The notes under the pieces were generated by a model. That model ran no database searches. It was not told where the DNA came from and saw only the letters and a list, made by a program, of their open reading frames with translations. From contig NZ_BBRK01000004.1 of NCBI RefSeq assembly GCF_002090115.1, positions 434,001-498,000 on the forward strand: 64,000 nt of DNA, written 5' to 3'. This DNA is from Demequina sp. NBRC 110054. GTDB lineage: Bacteria; Actinomycetota; Actinomycetes; Actinomycetales; Demequinaceae. This document shows positions 1 through 8,611 of this stretch, one piece after another. The first letter of the stretch is position 1, and the number at the start of each line of letters is the position of its first letter. The position numbers and the translations under genes are program-made.

Positions 1-1603
1 GGTCCATCCCGAAGGTGAGATCGGGCAGCGCCGACAGCGTGACCTCCTGCGACCGCTTGGCGATCGTGACGGTGCGGGCCACCGTAGCGGCGGCGGTGAG
101 CTCGTCGCCCGCCTGGCTCGCAGTGACAGTGCAGTCACCGACGTCGGTCGCGACAAGCCTTCCGCCCTGAATCTCGCACGCGCCGCTCGCGGCGAGGGTC
201 ACGTCAAGGCCGACCGAGGAGGTGGCCGCGATCGCCGCGCGCTCGCCGTACACGGTGGCGAGCAGCTCGCCGAGGGTGAGCGCCTGGGAGCGCTTGCCCA
301 CGGAGACGTCCACAGAGGCAGTCGCGGAGGCCACCTCTGAGGTGCCTGCCTGCGTCGCACTCACGGTGCAGGTCCCCACACCGGTCAGCTGAAGCTCGTC
401 GCCGGACAGCGCGCACGCGCCGCTCGCGGCAAGGGTGACGGGCAGGTCCTCCGACGACGAGGCAGAGACAGTCACGGGGTCGCCCTCGTAGACGAGGCCG
501 TCGGGAAGCGCGTCGATCGTCAGCGTCTGGGAGCGCTTGCCGATCGTGACCGTCCTGCTAGCCGTCGACGACTTCACCGCGGCCGAGCCCGAGTAGGACG
601 CCGACACGGCGATGTCGCCCGCGTCGTACGTCAGACCGGACACCGTCGCCGCGCCATCGACGAGGGAGAGGCCGCTCGTGGTGACGCCGTCGACGGTGAT
701 GTCCACGGTCCCGGTCGCGGAGGAACCGCCCGAGGCGACCGTCGCGGTGACCGCGAACTCCTCGCCGCTCACGGGGCTCGCGGGGTCGACGCTCAACGTG
801 GTCGTCGAGGTGGCCTGCGGCGTCACGGACGAGGAGGCCGCGGAGGGGTCTCCATAGCCGATCATGTTCGTGGCCTCCACGCGGAAGGTATACGCGGTGC
901 CGTTGGTCAAGCCGGTCACGGTCGTCGAGGTGGTCGGAGGTTCGCCCGAGAGCGTGGCGCACGTGGTCTCGGAGCCGCCGTCCGGGGTGCAGAGCACTCG
1001 GTAGCCGGTGACGCCGCCGGCCTCGTCGGTGGGGGCCGTCCAGCTCACGGTCGCGGAGCCGTTGCCCGCGGTAGCGGAGGGCGTGCCGGGGGCGCTCGGC
1101 GGCTGGTCGGCGAACGTCATCGTGACCTCGCCGTGGGCCGTCCAGGAGGCGCTCTGCGAGTCGGTCGCATAGTAGGCGCCGAGGCCGATCAGATACTCGG
1201 TGCCCGCAGCGAGGGTCACGACGAGCGCGGCGTCACGCCCGTAGTCATCGTCACTCTGATCGATGAACGCCCCTGCGGACGTCCAGACCTCGAGGGTGTT
1301 GTCAAAGTTCGTGGGCGACGTCGCGGTGACGCGGATGAAGACCGTCGTCGTCTCGTCCGGCGTGACCGAGTACCAGGCGACGTTGTTCCGGTACGGCATC
1401 TCGGACTCGCTGTAGGTGCCCGTGGAGTCGATTCCGACGTTCGAGGCGGTGAAGCTCGACTCGAAGTCGCTGATCGGCAGCGGCACGGCGGTCTCCGGCG
1501 AGGAGCCGCCGACCGTCGCGGCCGAGGCCGCGGTCGGGACCAGGACGACGGCGAGCGCGGCGATGACCGTCGCCGAGACCGCTCGCAGGGACAACGCGCG
1601 CAT
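1..1603 (-). CDS. Secreted multidomain protein with FnIII and Ig-like repeats, 3' end beyond the window
   Basis: I read one open frame on the minus strand from an ATG at 1601-1603 to the left edge, with no stop, so the C-terminus is missing. Residues 1-31 form a signal peptide (RAL start, long Ala/Val/Leu core, ASA cleavage box). Residues of about 40-160 look like a PPC-type beta domain, followed by one fibronectin type III domain (PPSAPGTPSATAG start, typical SWTAP and GYRV motifs). An Ig-like domain follows, then at least three related repeats of about 80 residues, each beginning GKRSQ or AKRSQ and carrying LAASGAC and GTCTVSATQAG-like strands, each with a Cys pair. The predicted role is surface adhesion or substrate binding at the cell wall. 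A GGAGGAAT Shine-Dalgarno sequence precedes the ATG. No catalytic domain is visible in the part present; one may lie to the left. Confidence 0.8.
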   Translation of the reverse strand, partial: MRALSLRAVSATVIAALAVVLVPTAASAATVGGSSPETAVPLPISDFESSFTASNVGIDSTGTYSESEMPYRNNVAWYSVTPDETTTVFIRVTATSPTNFDNTLEVWTSAGAFIDQSDDDYGRDAALVVTLAAGTEYLIGLGAYYATDSQSASWTAHGEVTMTFADQPPSAPGTPSATAGNGSATVSWTAPTDEAGGVTGYRVLCTPDGGSETTCATLSGEPPTTSTTVTGLTNGTAYTFRVEATNMIGYGDPSAASSSVTPQATSTTTLSVDPASPVSGEEFAVTATVASGGSSATGTVDITVDGVTTSGLSLVDGAATVSGLTYDAGDIAVSASYSGSAAVKSSTASRTVTIGKRSQTLTIDALPDGLVYEGDPVTVSASSSEDLPVTLAASGACALSGDELQLTGVGTCTVSATQAGTSEVASATASVDVSVGKRSQALTLGELLATVYGERAAIAATSSVGLDVTLAASGACEIQGGRLVATDVGDCTVTASQAGDELTAAATVARTVTIAKRSQEVTLSALPDLTFGMD

Positions 1604-1754
1604 GGATTCCTCCAACTCCGTGGGGGCGCCCTCCGCGTCCCCGTGCCGGTCGCTCCATCGGCCGCAAGGAACCCGCGGTGAGGTTTCCAAGCCCCGAAGT
1701 TCAGGGAATTTGCAGGCGCGTCGCCATTGGAGCGATCAGCCGCACTTCACGGAG

Positions 1755-2000
1755 TCAGCCGCGCTCGAGCGGCTCCACGAGGCGCAGGCGCGCGCGCCAC
1801 TGCCACGTCGCGTAGACCGCGGAGACGGCGAGCCACGCGCCCGTGCGGGCACCGAGCGGCATGTCGCTCGTCGTGTCGACGAGCATCAGCAGCCCCGAGG
1901 TGAGCGCGACCGCGGTGAGAGGCAGCTCGCGCCACTCAGGAGGGACGACGCCGACGGCGATGAGGCTCACGAGCATGAGCATCAGCAGCAGCGTCGGCAC
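1755..2000 (-). CDS. Small membrane protein of unknown function
   Basis: An 81-residue protein. I chose the GTG at 1998-2000 because it follows a strong AAGGAGG ribosome-binding site at 7 nt spacing; the longer frame to 2111 has no such signal. It has two or three hydrophobic stretches: residues 3-18 (LLLMLMLVSLIAVGVV), about 27-42 and about 50-65, with a basic end (WQWRARLRL). I do not recognise a family. It lies upstream of the Ig-repeat protein in the same direction, with 150 bases between them that probably hold that gene's promoter. Confidence 0.6.
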   Translation of the reverse strand: MPTLLLMLMLVSLIAVGVVPPEWRELPLTAVALTSGLLMLVDTTSDMPLGARTGAWLAVSAVYATWQWRARLRLVEPLERG

Positions 2001-2155
2001 GATTTGTCCTCCTTCGTCCAGGAGGATGCCACAGTCTTCGGCCATGCCGACGCCACCGCCACGAGGGAGCGCAGGACCGCCTGTCCACGGTGCACCGCGC
2101 GAGGAGCACATCGTCCCCGAGGTGAGCCCGCGGCAGGGGCGCCCCGCGGACGCGA

Positions 2156-2187
2156 GACGGCCCCGAGGATCACTCCTCGGGGCCGTC
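2156..2187 (-). terminator. Perfect 14-bp hairpin after the SDR gene
   Basis: Inverted repeat with arms 2156-2169 and 2174-2187 and a 4-nt loop TCAC. It lies 42 bases past the SDR stop codon in the SDR direction. There is no U-tract, as is usual for actinobacterial terminators. Confidence 0.85.
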
Positions 2188-2228
2188 AGGCGTGTCGCGA
2201 CGTCAGCCGATCGTTGAGCCGCACTGGA

Positions 2229-2981
2229 TCACTGAGCCGAGTAGCCACCGTCCACGAGGTGGTAGCTGCCCGAGATGAAAGAGGCCTCGTCGCTCAGGAG
2301 GAACAGCGCGAGCGCGGCGACCTCCTTGTCGGTGCCGAGGCGGCGCGCGGCGTGCTGCTGCTCGAGCGCCGAGAGCGCCTCCGGGGTCATGCTCGACCGC
2401 ACGAGCGGGGTGTCGATGAAGCCCGGGCCGACCGCGTTGGTGCGCACGCCCTGCGCGGTGTACTCGAGCGCGGCGACCTTGGTGAGGCCGGTGAGCGCGT
2501 GCTTGCTGGTCACGTAGGCCGCGTTCTGCGCGATGCCGACCGAGCCGAGGACCGAGGCCATGTTGACGATCGCGCCGCCACCGGACTCGACCATCGCGGG
2601 AAGCTGGAAGCGCAGTCCGTAGAAGACGCCGTCCAGGTCGACCGCGCGCACGCGGTCCCAGGCGGCGATGTCGTAGTCGCCGATGTTCATCGGCGGGGCG
2701 CCGATGCCCGCGTTGTTGACGGCGAGGTGCAGGCCGCCGAAGGTCTTCTTGGCGAACTCGACCGCAGCCTCCGAGTCCTCCCACTTCGCGGTGTTCTGCG
2801 CGAAGGCCGCGGCCTTGCCTCCTGCGGCCTCGATCTCGTCGACCACCTTCTGCGCGGCCTCGACCTTGATGTCCGTGACGACGACGCTCGCACCCTCGGC
2901 GGCGAGCTCGCGCGAGATCTCCGCGCCGATGCCACTTCCGCCACCGGTGACGATCGCTGTCTTGCCTTCGAACCTGGCCAT
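2229..2981 (-). CDS. Short-chain dehydrogenase/reductase (SDR, glucose 1-dehydrogenase-like)
   Basis: A 250-residue classical SDR. The Rossmann cofactor motif TGGGSGIG is at residues 12-19, NNAG lies in the middle, and the catalytic YxxxK is Y156-K160 (AAYVTSKHA). The C-terminal GYS end is usual for the family. It oxidises or reduces an alcohol/ketone with NAD(P); the substrate cannot be named from sequence. The ATG at 2979-2981 was chosen because MARFEGKTAIV is the family start and AAGGAAG precedes it; the frame stays open 19 codons upstream. A strong dyad lies 39 bases upstream and a perfect hairpin follows, so the gene is a single regulated unit. Confidence 0.9.
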   Translation of the reverse strand: MARFEGKTAIVTGGGSGIGAEISRELAAEGASVVVTDIKVEAAQKVVDEIEAAGGKAAAFAQNTAKWEDSEAAVEFAKKTFGGLHLAVNNAGIGAPPMNIGDYDIAAWDRVRAVDLDGVFYGLRFQLPAMVESGGGAIVNMASVLGSVGIAQNAAYVTSKHALTGLTKVAALEYTAQGVRTNAVGPGFIDTPLVRSSMTPEALSALEQQHAARRLGTDKEVAALALFLLSDEASFISGSYHLVDGGYSAQ

Positions 2982-3019
2982 GGGGACCACTTCCTTCTGC
3001 TGTGCCGCGTTCGCGCGGC

Positions 3020-3048
3020 GTGTTGATTGCGTACGCATAAATCAACAC
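3020..3048 (-). promoter_or_regulatory. Probable repressor operator upstream of the SDR gene
   Basis: Arms GTGTTGATT (3020-3028) and AATCAACAC (3040-3048) form a perfect 9-bp dyad enclosing a second palindrome GCGTACGC (3029-3036). The site is in an AT-richer patch just upstream of the SDR start, where a TetR- or MarR-type repressor would act. No regulator gene is adjacent. Confidence 0.65.
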
Positions 3049-3166
3049 ATGTCAACCAGAAGGTATTCCGGGCGACGTGCGACGGCGCCGGGACCGATCG
3101 GACGAGCAGTCGCCCACGCTGGGCCCGCGCTGCCCGCGGAAGCGTCGGTCGGGGTGACGCCGCCGC

Positions 3167-4099
3167 TCAGTTGAGCGTGAAGCCGCCCAGGTCGTCGCCG
3201 CGCGTCGGGCCGCCGTGGCCGAAGCCGCCCTGCCCGTTCTGGCGGGCCATGTCCTCAAGGCGCTCGATGCGCTGATCCATCGGGGGGTGCGTCGCGAACA
3301 GCTTCGCCATGCCCGCGCCCGAGAAGGGGTTCGCGATGAACAGGTGGCTCACGTTCTCGAACTTCGTCTCCTGCGGAAGGGGCCGCCGCTGCACGCCGCC
3401 CTCGAGCTTGCGCAGCGCGGAGGCGAGCGCAAGCGGGTCGCCCGTGAGCTTGGCGCCGTCCTCGTCGGCGTCGTACTCCCTGGTGCGGGAGATCGCCATG
3501 CGGATGAGCGTCGCGGCGATCGGCGCGAGCACCATCATCGCGAGCACACCGAAGATGCCCAGCGGGTTGTCGCGCGAGTCGCGGCCGCCGCTGAAGAACA
3601 GCAGCCACTGCGCGATCGCCGTGATCATGCCGGCGAACGCCGCGGCGACCGACCCGATGAGCACGTCGCGGTTGTAGACGTGCATGAGCTCGTGGCCGAG
3701 CACGCCGCGCAGCTCGCGCTCGTCGAGCAGCTGCAGGATGCCCGTGGTGCAGCACACCGCGGCGTTCTTCGGGTTGCGGCCCGTCGCGAACGCGTTCGGC
3801 GCGTCGGTCGGCGAGACGTACAGGCGCGGCATGGGCTGGTTCGCCTCGCGGCTGAGCTCGCGGACGATGCGGTACATCGCGGGCTGCTCGACCTCGGTCA
3901 CGGGCTGCGCGTGCATCGCACGGATCGCGAGCTTGTCCGAGTTCCAGTAGCCGACGAACGTGCCGATCACCGACAGACCCGCGAACAGCCACAGGTACTG
4001 GCCGCCGGCGACGGCCGTCCCGAGCGCGAGCATGACCATCCACATGGCCACGAAGAGCCCGAAGGTCTTCAGCCCGTTGAAGTGATTGCTACCGCCCAC
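3167..4099 (-). CDS. htpX: HtpX-family M48 zinc metalloprotease
   Basis: A 310-residue membrane protease for quality control of misfolded membrane proteins. Two N-terminal membrane helices (about residues 12-50) are followed by a cytoplasmic domain with HExxH at H136-E137-L138-M139-H140, two further hydrophobic segments (about 150-210), then the conserved [13 protein letters not shown] stretch whose Glu is the third zinc ligand. The length fits the family. The start is a GTG ([12 protein letters not shown]). The C-terminal tail is Gly-rich ([18 protein letters not shown]). It stands between the SDR gene and fprA, both on the same strand, but about 140 bases from fprA, so it probably has its own promoter. 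Confidence 0.92.
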   Translation of the reverse strand: MGGSNHFNGLKTFGLFVAMWMVMLALGTAVAGGQYLWLFAGLSVIGTFVGYWNSDKLAIRAMHAQPVTEVEQPAMYRIVRELSREANQPMPRLYVSPTDAPNAFATGRNPKNAAVCCTTGILQLLDERELRGVLGHELMHVYNRDVLIGSVAAAFAGMITAIAQWLLFFSGGRDSRDNPLGIFGVLAMMVLAPIAATLIRMAISRTREYDADEDGAKLTGDPLALASALRKLEGGVQRRPLPQETKFENVSHLFIANPFSGAGMAKLFATHPPMDQRIERLEDMARQNGQGGFGHGGPTRGDDLGGFTLN

Positions 4100-4221
4100 T
4101 GTTCCTCAGCCTCCATCGATGAATCCACCAGGAGAACGGGCATCGGCGCGCCGCGGTTCCCCGTGACGCGCCGATTCTCTCACCCCTCAGCGCAGCGATT
4201 CCGCACACTGAGGACCGAGAT

Positions 4222-4238
4222 GGCTGGGAGATCCAGCC
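4222..4238 (-). terminator. Short hairpin just after fprA
   Basis: GGCTGG (4222-4227) pairs with CCAGCC (4233-4238) around a 5-nt loop, 4 bases past the fprA stop codon. A second GC-rich inverted repeat (CGGCGCG / CGCGCCG near 4145-4175) lies further on. It probably ends fprA transcription. Confidence 0.45.
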
Positions 4239-4242
4239 GCGG

Positions 4243-5616
4243 TCAGTCGCGGCCGAGCGCGATGTCCGTCATCTCGTCGCGCGGCACGACCTTGATGCGC
4301 TCGCGCCCCTCGCCCTCGCCGAGCGCACGCTCGTAGGCGTCGAGAGCCTCCCAGCCGGACCACTCGACCACGGGCACGTCGCGGGACTTGAGCAGGCGAA
4401 GGACGTTGTCGGGGCTCAGCTGCTCGGCGCCGGCCTGCGAGTTCTCGTAGAGCGCCTCGGAGTCGGCGACGAGGTTCGCGATGGTCTCCTGCGCGTCGGA
4501 CTTGGTGTGGCCGATGAGGCCCACGGGGCCGCGCTTGATCCAGCCGGTCGCGTAGAAGCCGGGGACCTGCGCGCCGGACTCGTCGACCACTCGGCCACCC
4601 TCGTTGCGGATCGTGCCCCTGCGATCGTCGAACGGCACGCCGTCGATCTCGGTGCCCCAGTAGCCGACCGCGCGGTACACGGCCTGGACGGGGTAGTCGA
4701 GGAACTCTCCGGTGCCCTTGACCGAGGCGTCGCCCTGCAGCGCGGTGCGCTCCATGCGGATGCCGACGACCTTGCCGTCCTCGCCGAGGATCTCGACGGG
4801 CTGCTGGAGGAGGTGCAGGTGGATGCGGTGCGACGCGGTGCCGGGCTCCTTGAGAGTCCAGTCGGTGAGCGTCTTGACGACCTGCTTGGTCTGCTTGTTG
4901 GTCTCGGCCGCCTCGATCGAGGCGTCGTCGAAGTCGTAGTCCTCGGGGTACACGACGACGTCGACGTCCGGCACCTGGCCGAGCTCGCGCAGCTCGAGCG
5001 GCGTGAACTTCACCTGCGCGGGGCCGCGGCGGCCGAAGACGTGCACGTCGGTCACGGGCGAGGCCTTGAGGCCCTCCTCGACGTTCGCGGGGATCTCGGT
5101 GGACATGAGGTCCTGGGGGTGCTTCGCGAGGATGCGCGCGACGTCGAGCGCGACGTTGCCGACGCCGAGCACCGCGACCTCCTTGGCCTCGAGGGGCCAG
5201 GTGCGGGGCACGTCGGGGTGGCCGTCGAACCACGACACGAAGTCCGCGGCGCCGTACGATCCGTCGAGGTCGATGCCCGGGATGTCGAGGTCGGCGTCCT
5301 TGAAGGAGCCCGTCGCGAAGATCACGGCGTCGTAGTGCTCGCGCAGGTCCTGCAGCGAGAGGTCCGTGCCGATGTTCACGTTGCCGAGGAAGCGGATGTC
5401 GCCGCGGCCGAGCACGTTCGCGAGCGCGACGATGATCTGCTTGATGCGCGGGTGGTCGGGCGCGACGCCGTAACGCACCAGGCCGAACGGCGCGGGGAGG
5501 CGCTCGATGATGTCGATCGACACGTTGAGGTCGGTCTTGCTCAGGATGTCGGCGGCGTAGGTGCCGGCGGGGCCGGCGCCCACGATGGCGACGCGCAGCG
5601 GGCGGTTGGCAGTCAC
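4243..5616 (-). CDS. fprA: Ferredoxin-NADP reductase, FprA type
   Basis: A 457-residue flavoprotein of the adrenodoxin-reductase/FprA family that moves electrons between NADPH and ferredoxin. The FAD-binding motif VGAGPAGTYAA is near residue 12, the family signature PAPFGLVRYGVAPDHP at about 41-56, the NADP-binding GVGNVALDVARIL at about 152-164, and the C-terminal ATGWIKRGPVGLIG near 365. Length matches mycobacterial FprA (456). It may feed the ferredoxin used by the sulfite reductase 4 kb away, which is inference. Start GTG at 5614-5616. Two tandem CCCCC/GGGGG dyads lie in its promoter region. Confidence 0.93.
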   Translation of the reverse strand: MTANRPLRVAIVGAGPAGTYAADILSKTDLNVSIDIIERLPAPFGLVRYGVAPDHPRIKQIIVALANVLGRGDIRFLGNVNIGTDLSLQDLREHYDAVIFATGSFKDADLDIPGIDLDGSYGAADFVSWFDGHPDVPRTWPLEAKEVAVLGVGNVALDVARILAKHPQDLMSTEIPANVEEGLKASPVTDVHVFGRRGPAQVKFTPLELRELGQVPDVDVVVYPEDYDFDDASIEAAETNKQTKQVVKTLTDWTLKEPGTASHRIHLHLLQQPVEILGEDGKVVGIRMERTALQGDASVKGTGEFLDYPVQAVYRAVGYWGTEIDGVPFDDRRGTIRNEGGRVVDESGAQVPGFYATGWIKRGPVGLIGHTKSDAQETIANLVADSEALYENSQAGAEQLSPDNVLRLLKSRDVPVVEWSGWEALDAYERALGEGEGRERIKVVPRDEMTDIALGRD

Positions 5617-5725
5617 GATCAGCTCGATTCGTTCGGGGAGGGTCCTCGCCGGGGCCTGTCACCGGCGCGATGAGTCCAGAGTATAGGCACGTCGGCGTGC
5701 TCAAAATGCCTCGTTGCAGGGCTCG

Positions 5726-5765
5726 ATCCCCCTGGGGGGATAGGCACGGATCCCCCGTGGGGGAT
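5726..5765 (-). promoter_or_regulatory. Two tandem G-tract palindromes upstream of fprA
   Basis: Two 16-nt dyads of identical architecture, ATCCCCC-N2-GGGGGAT, at 5726-5741 and 5750-5765, with centres exactly 24 bp apart, 110-150 bases before the fprA start. Paired G-tract dyads of this kind resemble CsoR/RcnR/CstR-family operators that sense metals, formaldehyde or persulfide. The family assignment is inference. Confidence 0.5.
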
Positions 5766-5833
5766 GAGGACGATGCGACGGTCGCCGGGGAGGGGACGGC
5801 CGCCTGGGCCGACCGCGAGGGACGATGCGCTTG

Positions 5834-6475
5834 TCACCTCGCCGTCGCGGCCTCGGCCGCGTCGACGTCCTCGTAGCCCGCGAGGATCGAGGTGTAGGCG
5901 AGCGTGCGCCACGTGAGGTTCTGACCGTCGGCGAGGAGAGAGTCGACGAGCTCGCGGTAGAGCGCGAGCGTCTCGTCCGAGTACGTGCCGAGCTCGCCAC
6001 GCAGGTAGGTCTCGAACGAGGTCGACTCGAGAGTGTCCTCGGCGGTCGTGAGGACGCGCATCGCGGCGCCGAGCCCGGGATAGTCCCGGTGGAAGTCGCG
6101 CGCCCACGGCACCTGGATCGCGATGATCCCCTCCTGCGCCGCCACCCGCACGGGAGACAGCGCGGGCAGGTGAGGCGCGAGCTCTCGCGCGTACCGCTCG
6201 GGCTCGGTGGACTCCATCATCCGCGCGTACTTCTCGGTGAGCAGGTTGCGCCCCGCGGCGTCCGCGTCGTTCAGGTCCGCGGCGTACGAGTCGAGCAGCC
6301 GCATGGGCCAGGTGAGGAACTGGCCGAGCCGCTGGACCTCGAACTCCGCGGGGTTGTCCTGGCATGAGGCGCGCCCGTCCTCGCCCCGCACGAGCTGGAA
6401 CTGCTCCCACTCGTGCGCGACGATCTCGCGAGCGCGCTCCATCCGCTCGAGGCGCTGCTCCATGGTCTCGATCAT
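5834..6475 (-). CDS. DUF4125 family protein
   Basis: A 213-residue soluble, helix-rich protein with conserved HEWEQFQLVRGEDGRASCQDN near the start and FLTWPMRLLDSY in the middle, which I recognise as DUF4125. No biochemical role is established that I know of. It starts 15 bases after the stop of the DUF4037 gene with a GAAGG ribosome-binding site, so the two form an operon; the DUFs are often found together, which suggests they act as a pair. The Cys in ASCQDN and the charged WEQF segment are candidate functional residues. Confidence 0.75.
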   Translation of the reverse strand: MIETMEQRLERMERAREIVAHEWEQFQLVRGEDGRASCQDNPAEFEVQRLGQFLTWPMRLLDSYAADLNDADAAGRNLLTEKYARMMESTEPERYARELAPHLPALSPVRVAAQEGIIAIQVPWARDFHRDYPGLGAAMRVLTTAEDTLESTSFETYLRGELGTYSDETLALYRELVDSLLADGQNLTWRTLAYTSILAGYEDVDAAEAATAR

Positions 6476-6490
6476 GCGTTCACCTTCTCA

Positions 6491-8476
6491 TCACAGCGCC
6501 CTCAGCCACGGGTTGCCGATCCGGGCACGCACCTGGTCGCGGTGCGCCTCGAGGAACGTCGAGTCGGCGGTGCTGAGGCGCTGCATCCGCAGCTCGACCA
6601 CGACCTGCGCGCACACGTCCTCGATCGCCTCGGTGAGACCGTCGCGCGCGGGTCCCGATCCCGCGCCGCCCTCGCCGAAGCCTGCGCCCCCGAAGCATGC
6701 GGCCGACGCGAGGCGCTGCGCATCCGCGAGCCGGGCCTGCACGCGAGGCAGGCGCGAGACGGGTCGTGAGGCGAGGCCGCGCAGCGCCGCGCTCTGCCAC
6801 TTGTAGTAGGGCAGGTAGCCGGCGGCGGTGGGCCGGTTGAGCAGGAACACGAGCGACGCGGACGCCTTGACGAACTCCGCGACCGCGAGCCAAGCGGCCT
6901 CCCCATCCCCACGCGCGAGCATGCGCGGCACGTTGTACTGTCCGGCCTGCGCCATCATCCCCAGGCGCTGACCGATGCGGGCGAGTCGCGCATCGTCCGG
7001 CATGCGCAGGAAGGCCCCGCGCACCGCGCTGAAGGCGCCGTAGGGATCGGCGAACACCTCGCCGTTGGTCGCCGCGGCGAGCGTCGCCTCCTCGAGCGTG
7101 ACCCACAGATGGGGCTGATCGGCGGGCGGCGCCGACGGCAGGCCTGTGATGCCCTGGAAGAAGTCGGCGATCTCGAACACGCCCACCCTGCGCCCGTCAC
7201 CCTGCGCGCGGGTCGTCTCGACGCGGGGCCCGTCGCCCATGAACGTGCTCGGCAGCGCGTCGTAGTCGGCCTGGAGGCGAGCGCCGATCTCGGCGTGGTC
7301 GGCCTCATCGAGCCACAGGCAGAAGCCCGGCCCGAAGTCGTGATCCCGCGACAGGTCGTCGTCGAAGCCGTAGCACTCGGAGCCGTGGCCGACGAGGCCG
7401 GCGGCGATGCGGCCACGGTGCTCGGGATAGCGCTCGAGCATCGGCCTGCCGTGCTCCTCCCAGAACGCGCGGGACAGCGCGAGCCCGGTCATGCGGGGGA
7501 CGGAGAGTGCGGGAGCGGCGTCCTTCGGGAGGGACGATGCGGGAGCGGGGTCGGTCTCGACGGCACGGGCCTCGGCCCCGCCGGTCTCCGCGCCTTCGGT
7601 CTCGCCTCCGCCACCCAGGAGCCGGGGCCCGGGGTCCGCCGCGGCGGCCTTCTCCGCCTGCGCGAGGTTCTCGGCCGTCACGGCGTGCTGGTCGCTCTGG
7701 GCGCCGTAGTTGGCGTCGACGATCGTGAGCGCCTCGCGGTACAGGTCGGCGGCGTCGGCGGGACGGCCCGAGCGGAAGCACACCTCGGCGAGTCCCGCGA
7801 GCGCGGCCGCGAGATGCGGGTTGGACTCGTGCCCTCCCGCGCGGAAGATCGCGAGCGAGCGCCGAGCGAGGTCCTCGGCCTCGTCGGCGCGGCCCAGGTC
7901 GTGGCACACGAGGGAGAGGTTGCTGAGCGTGCCCGCGACGTCGATGTCGCGGCCGGGATCGGTCGATGCCCCCTCGACGATCGCAAGGGCCTTCGCGAGC
8001 TCGTCGTACGCGCCTTGCGCGTCGCCGGCCTCGCTATGCAGCATCGACAGGTTGTTGTGCAGGGCGGCGAGCCGCCGGTCGCCCGCAGGCATGGACCTCT
8101 CGGCCACCGCGAGCGCCTCCGCGTAGGTCGCGCGCGACGCGTCCAGATCGCCCGCGGCGCGGCGCGCGGTCGCGGCGTTGATGAGGGTCGTGGCGTGGGC
8201 CTCGGAGCCGGTCAGACCGAGCTCGTCGATCAGCGCGAGCGCGTCGTCGGCGGCCTGCCCCGACCTGTCGTGGGAGCCGAGCGATCGGTGGAGCCCCATG
8301 ATCTCGTTGAGGACCGTGAGGACCGCGCCCCCGTCACCTGCCGCACGGGCCCCCGCGAGCGCATCGTCCAGGTATGGGACCGCCGAAGGACCGTCCTGAC
8401 CAGCGAGGATGCTGTCCAGCCCGCGCAGCATCGCGTCGACGTCGTAGGCACCCGAGCCGGGGCGCGCTTCCTCCAT
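6491..8476 (-). CDS. TPR repeat protein with C-terminal DUF4037 (nucleotidyltransferase-like) domain
   Basis: A 661-residue protein. Residues of about 15-280 are tetratricopeptide repeats (repeated ALAGLAEV, LYREAL, LARRSLAIF helices). An Ala/Glu-rich linker (about 280-325) precedes the DUF4037 domain, which starts LSRAFWEEHGRPML. It carries GHGSECYGFDDD and SRDHDFGPGFCLWL, matching the GS...DxD layout of nucleotidyltransferase folds. The ATG at 8474-8476 follows GAAGGG at 8 nt and is preferred to the GTG three codons earlier. It probably transfers a nucleotide to a protein or small molecule, with the TPRs binding partners; the substrate is unknown. It precedes a DUF4125 gene. Confidence 0.75.
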   Translation of the reverse strand: MEEARPGSGAYDVDAMLRGLDSILAGQDGPSAVPYLDDALAGARAAGDGGAVLTVLNEIMGLHRSLGSHDRSGQAADDALALIDELGLTGSEAHATTLINAATARRAAGDLDASRATYAEALAVAERSMPAGDRRLAALHNNLSMLHSEAGDAQGAYDELAKALAIVEGASTDPGRDIDVAGTLSNLSLVCHDLGRADEAEDLARRSLAIFRAGGHESNPHLAAALAGLAEVCFRSGRPADAADLYREALTIVDANYGAQSDQHAVTAENLAQAEKAAAADPGPRLLGGGGETEGAETGGAEARAVETDPAPASSLPKDAAPALSVPRMTGLALSRAFWEEHGRPMLERYPEHRGRIAAGLVGHGSECYGFDDDLSRDHDFGPGFCLWLDEADHAEIGARLQADYDALPSTFMGDGPRVETTRAQGDGRRVGVFEIADFFQGITGLPSAPPADQPHLWVTLEEATLAAATNGEVFADPYGAFSAVRGAFLRMPDDARLARIGQRLGMMAQAGQYNVPRMLARGDGEAAWLAVAEFVKASASLVFLLNRPTAAGYLPYYKWQSAALRGLASRPVSRLPRVQARLADAQRLASAACFGGAGFGEGGAGSGPARDGLTEAIEDVCAQVVVELRMQRLSTADSTFLEAHRDQVRARIGNPWLRAL

Positions 8477-8548
8477 GGAGGTCACCCTTCACCAGTGGCG
8501 CGGCGTCTGGGGCGGGGACGATGCCGCTCCGCCCACCATAGGTGGTAA

Positions 8549-8563
8549 ACCTTGAGTGAAGGT
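8549..8563. promoter_or_regulatory. Dyad in the divergent promoter region
   Basis: ACCTT-N5-AAGGT lies in the 135-base gap between the divergent TPR-DUF4037 and phospholipase-D genes, in an AT-richer patch, overlapping AGTGA-N8-TCACT (8555-8572). This is a plausible operator, with a shape like some MerR-type sites. The regulator is unknown. Confidence 0.3.
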
Positions 8564-8611
8564 CATCTCACTTCGTGGTGAACGAGTTGAACAGCGTGAG
8601 AGCGTAGAGAC

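Noticed and set aside
1416-3026. A 536-residue plus-strand open frame
   Set aside because: It runs antisense over the Ig-repeat protein and the SDR gene; composition is Arg/Ala/Gly-rich as expected for a shadow frame in GC-rich DNA.
5726-5765. Tandem dyads as part of a CRISPR array
   Set aside because: Only two units of 16 nt with an 8-nt gap and no further repeats.
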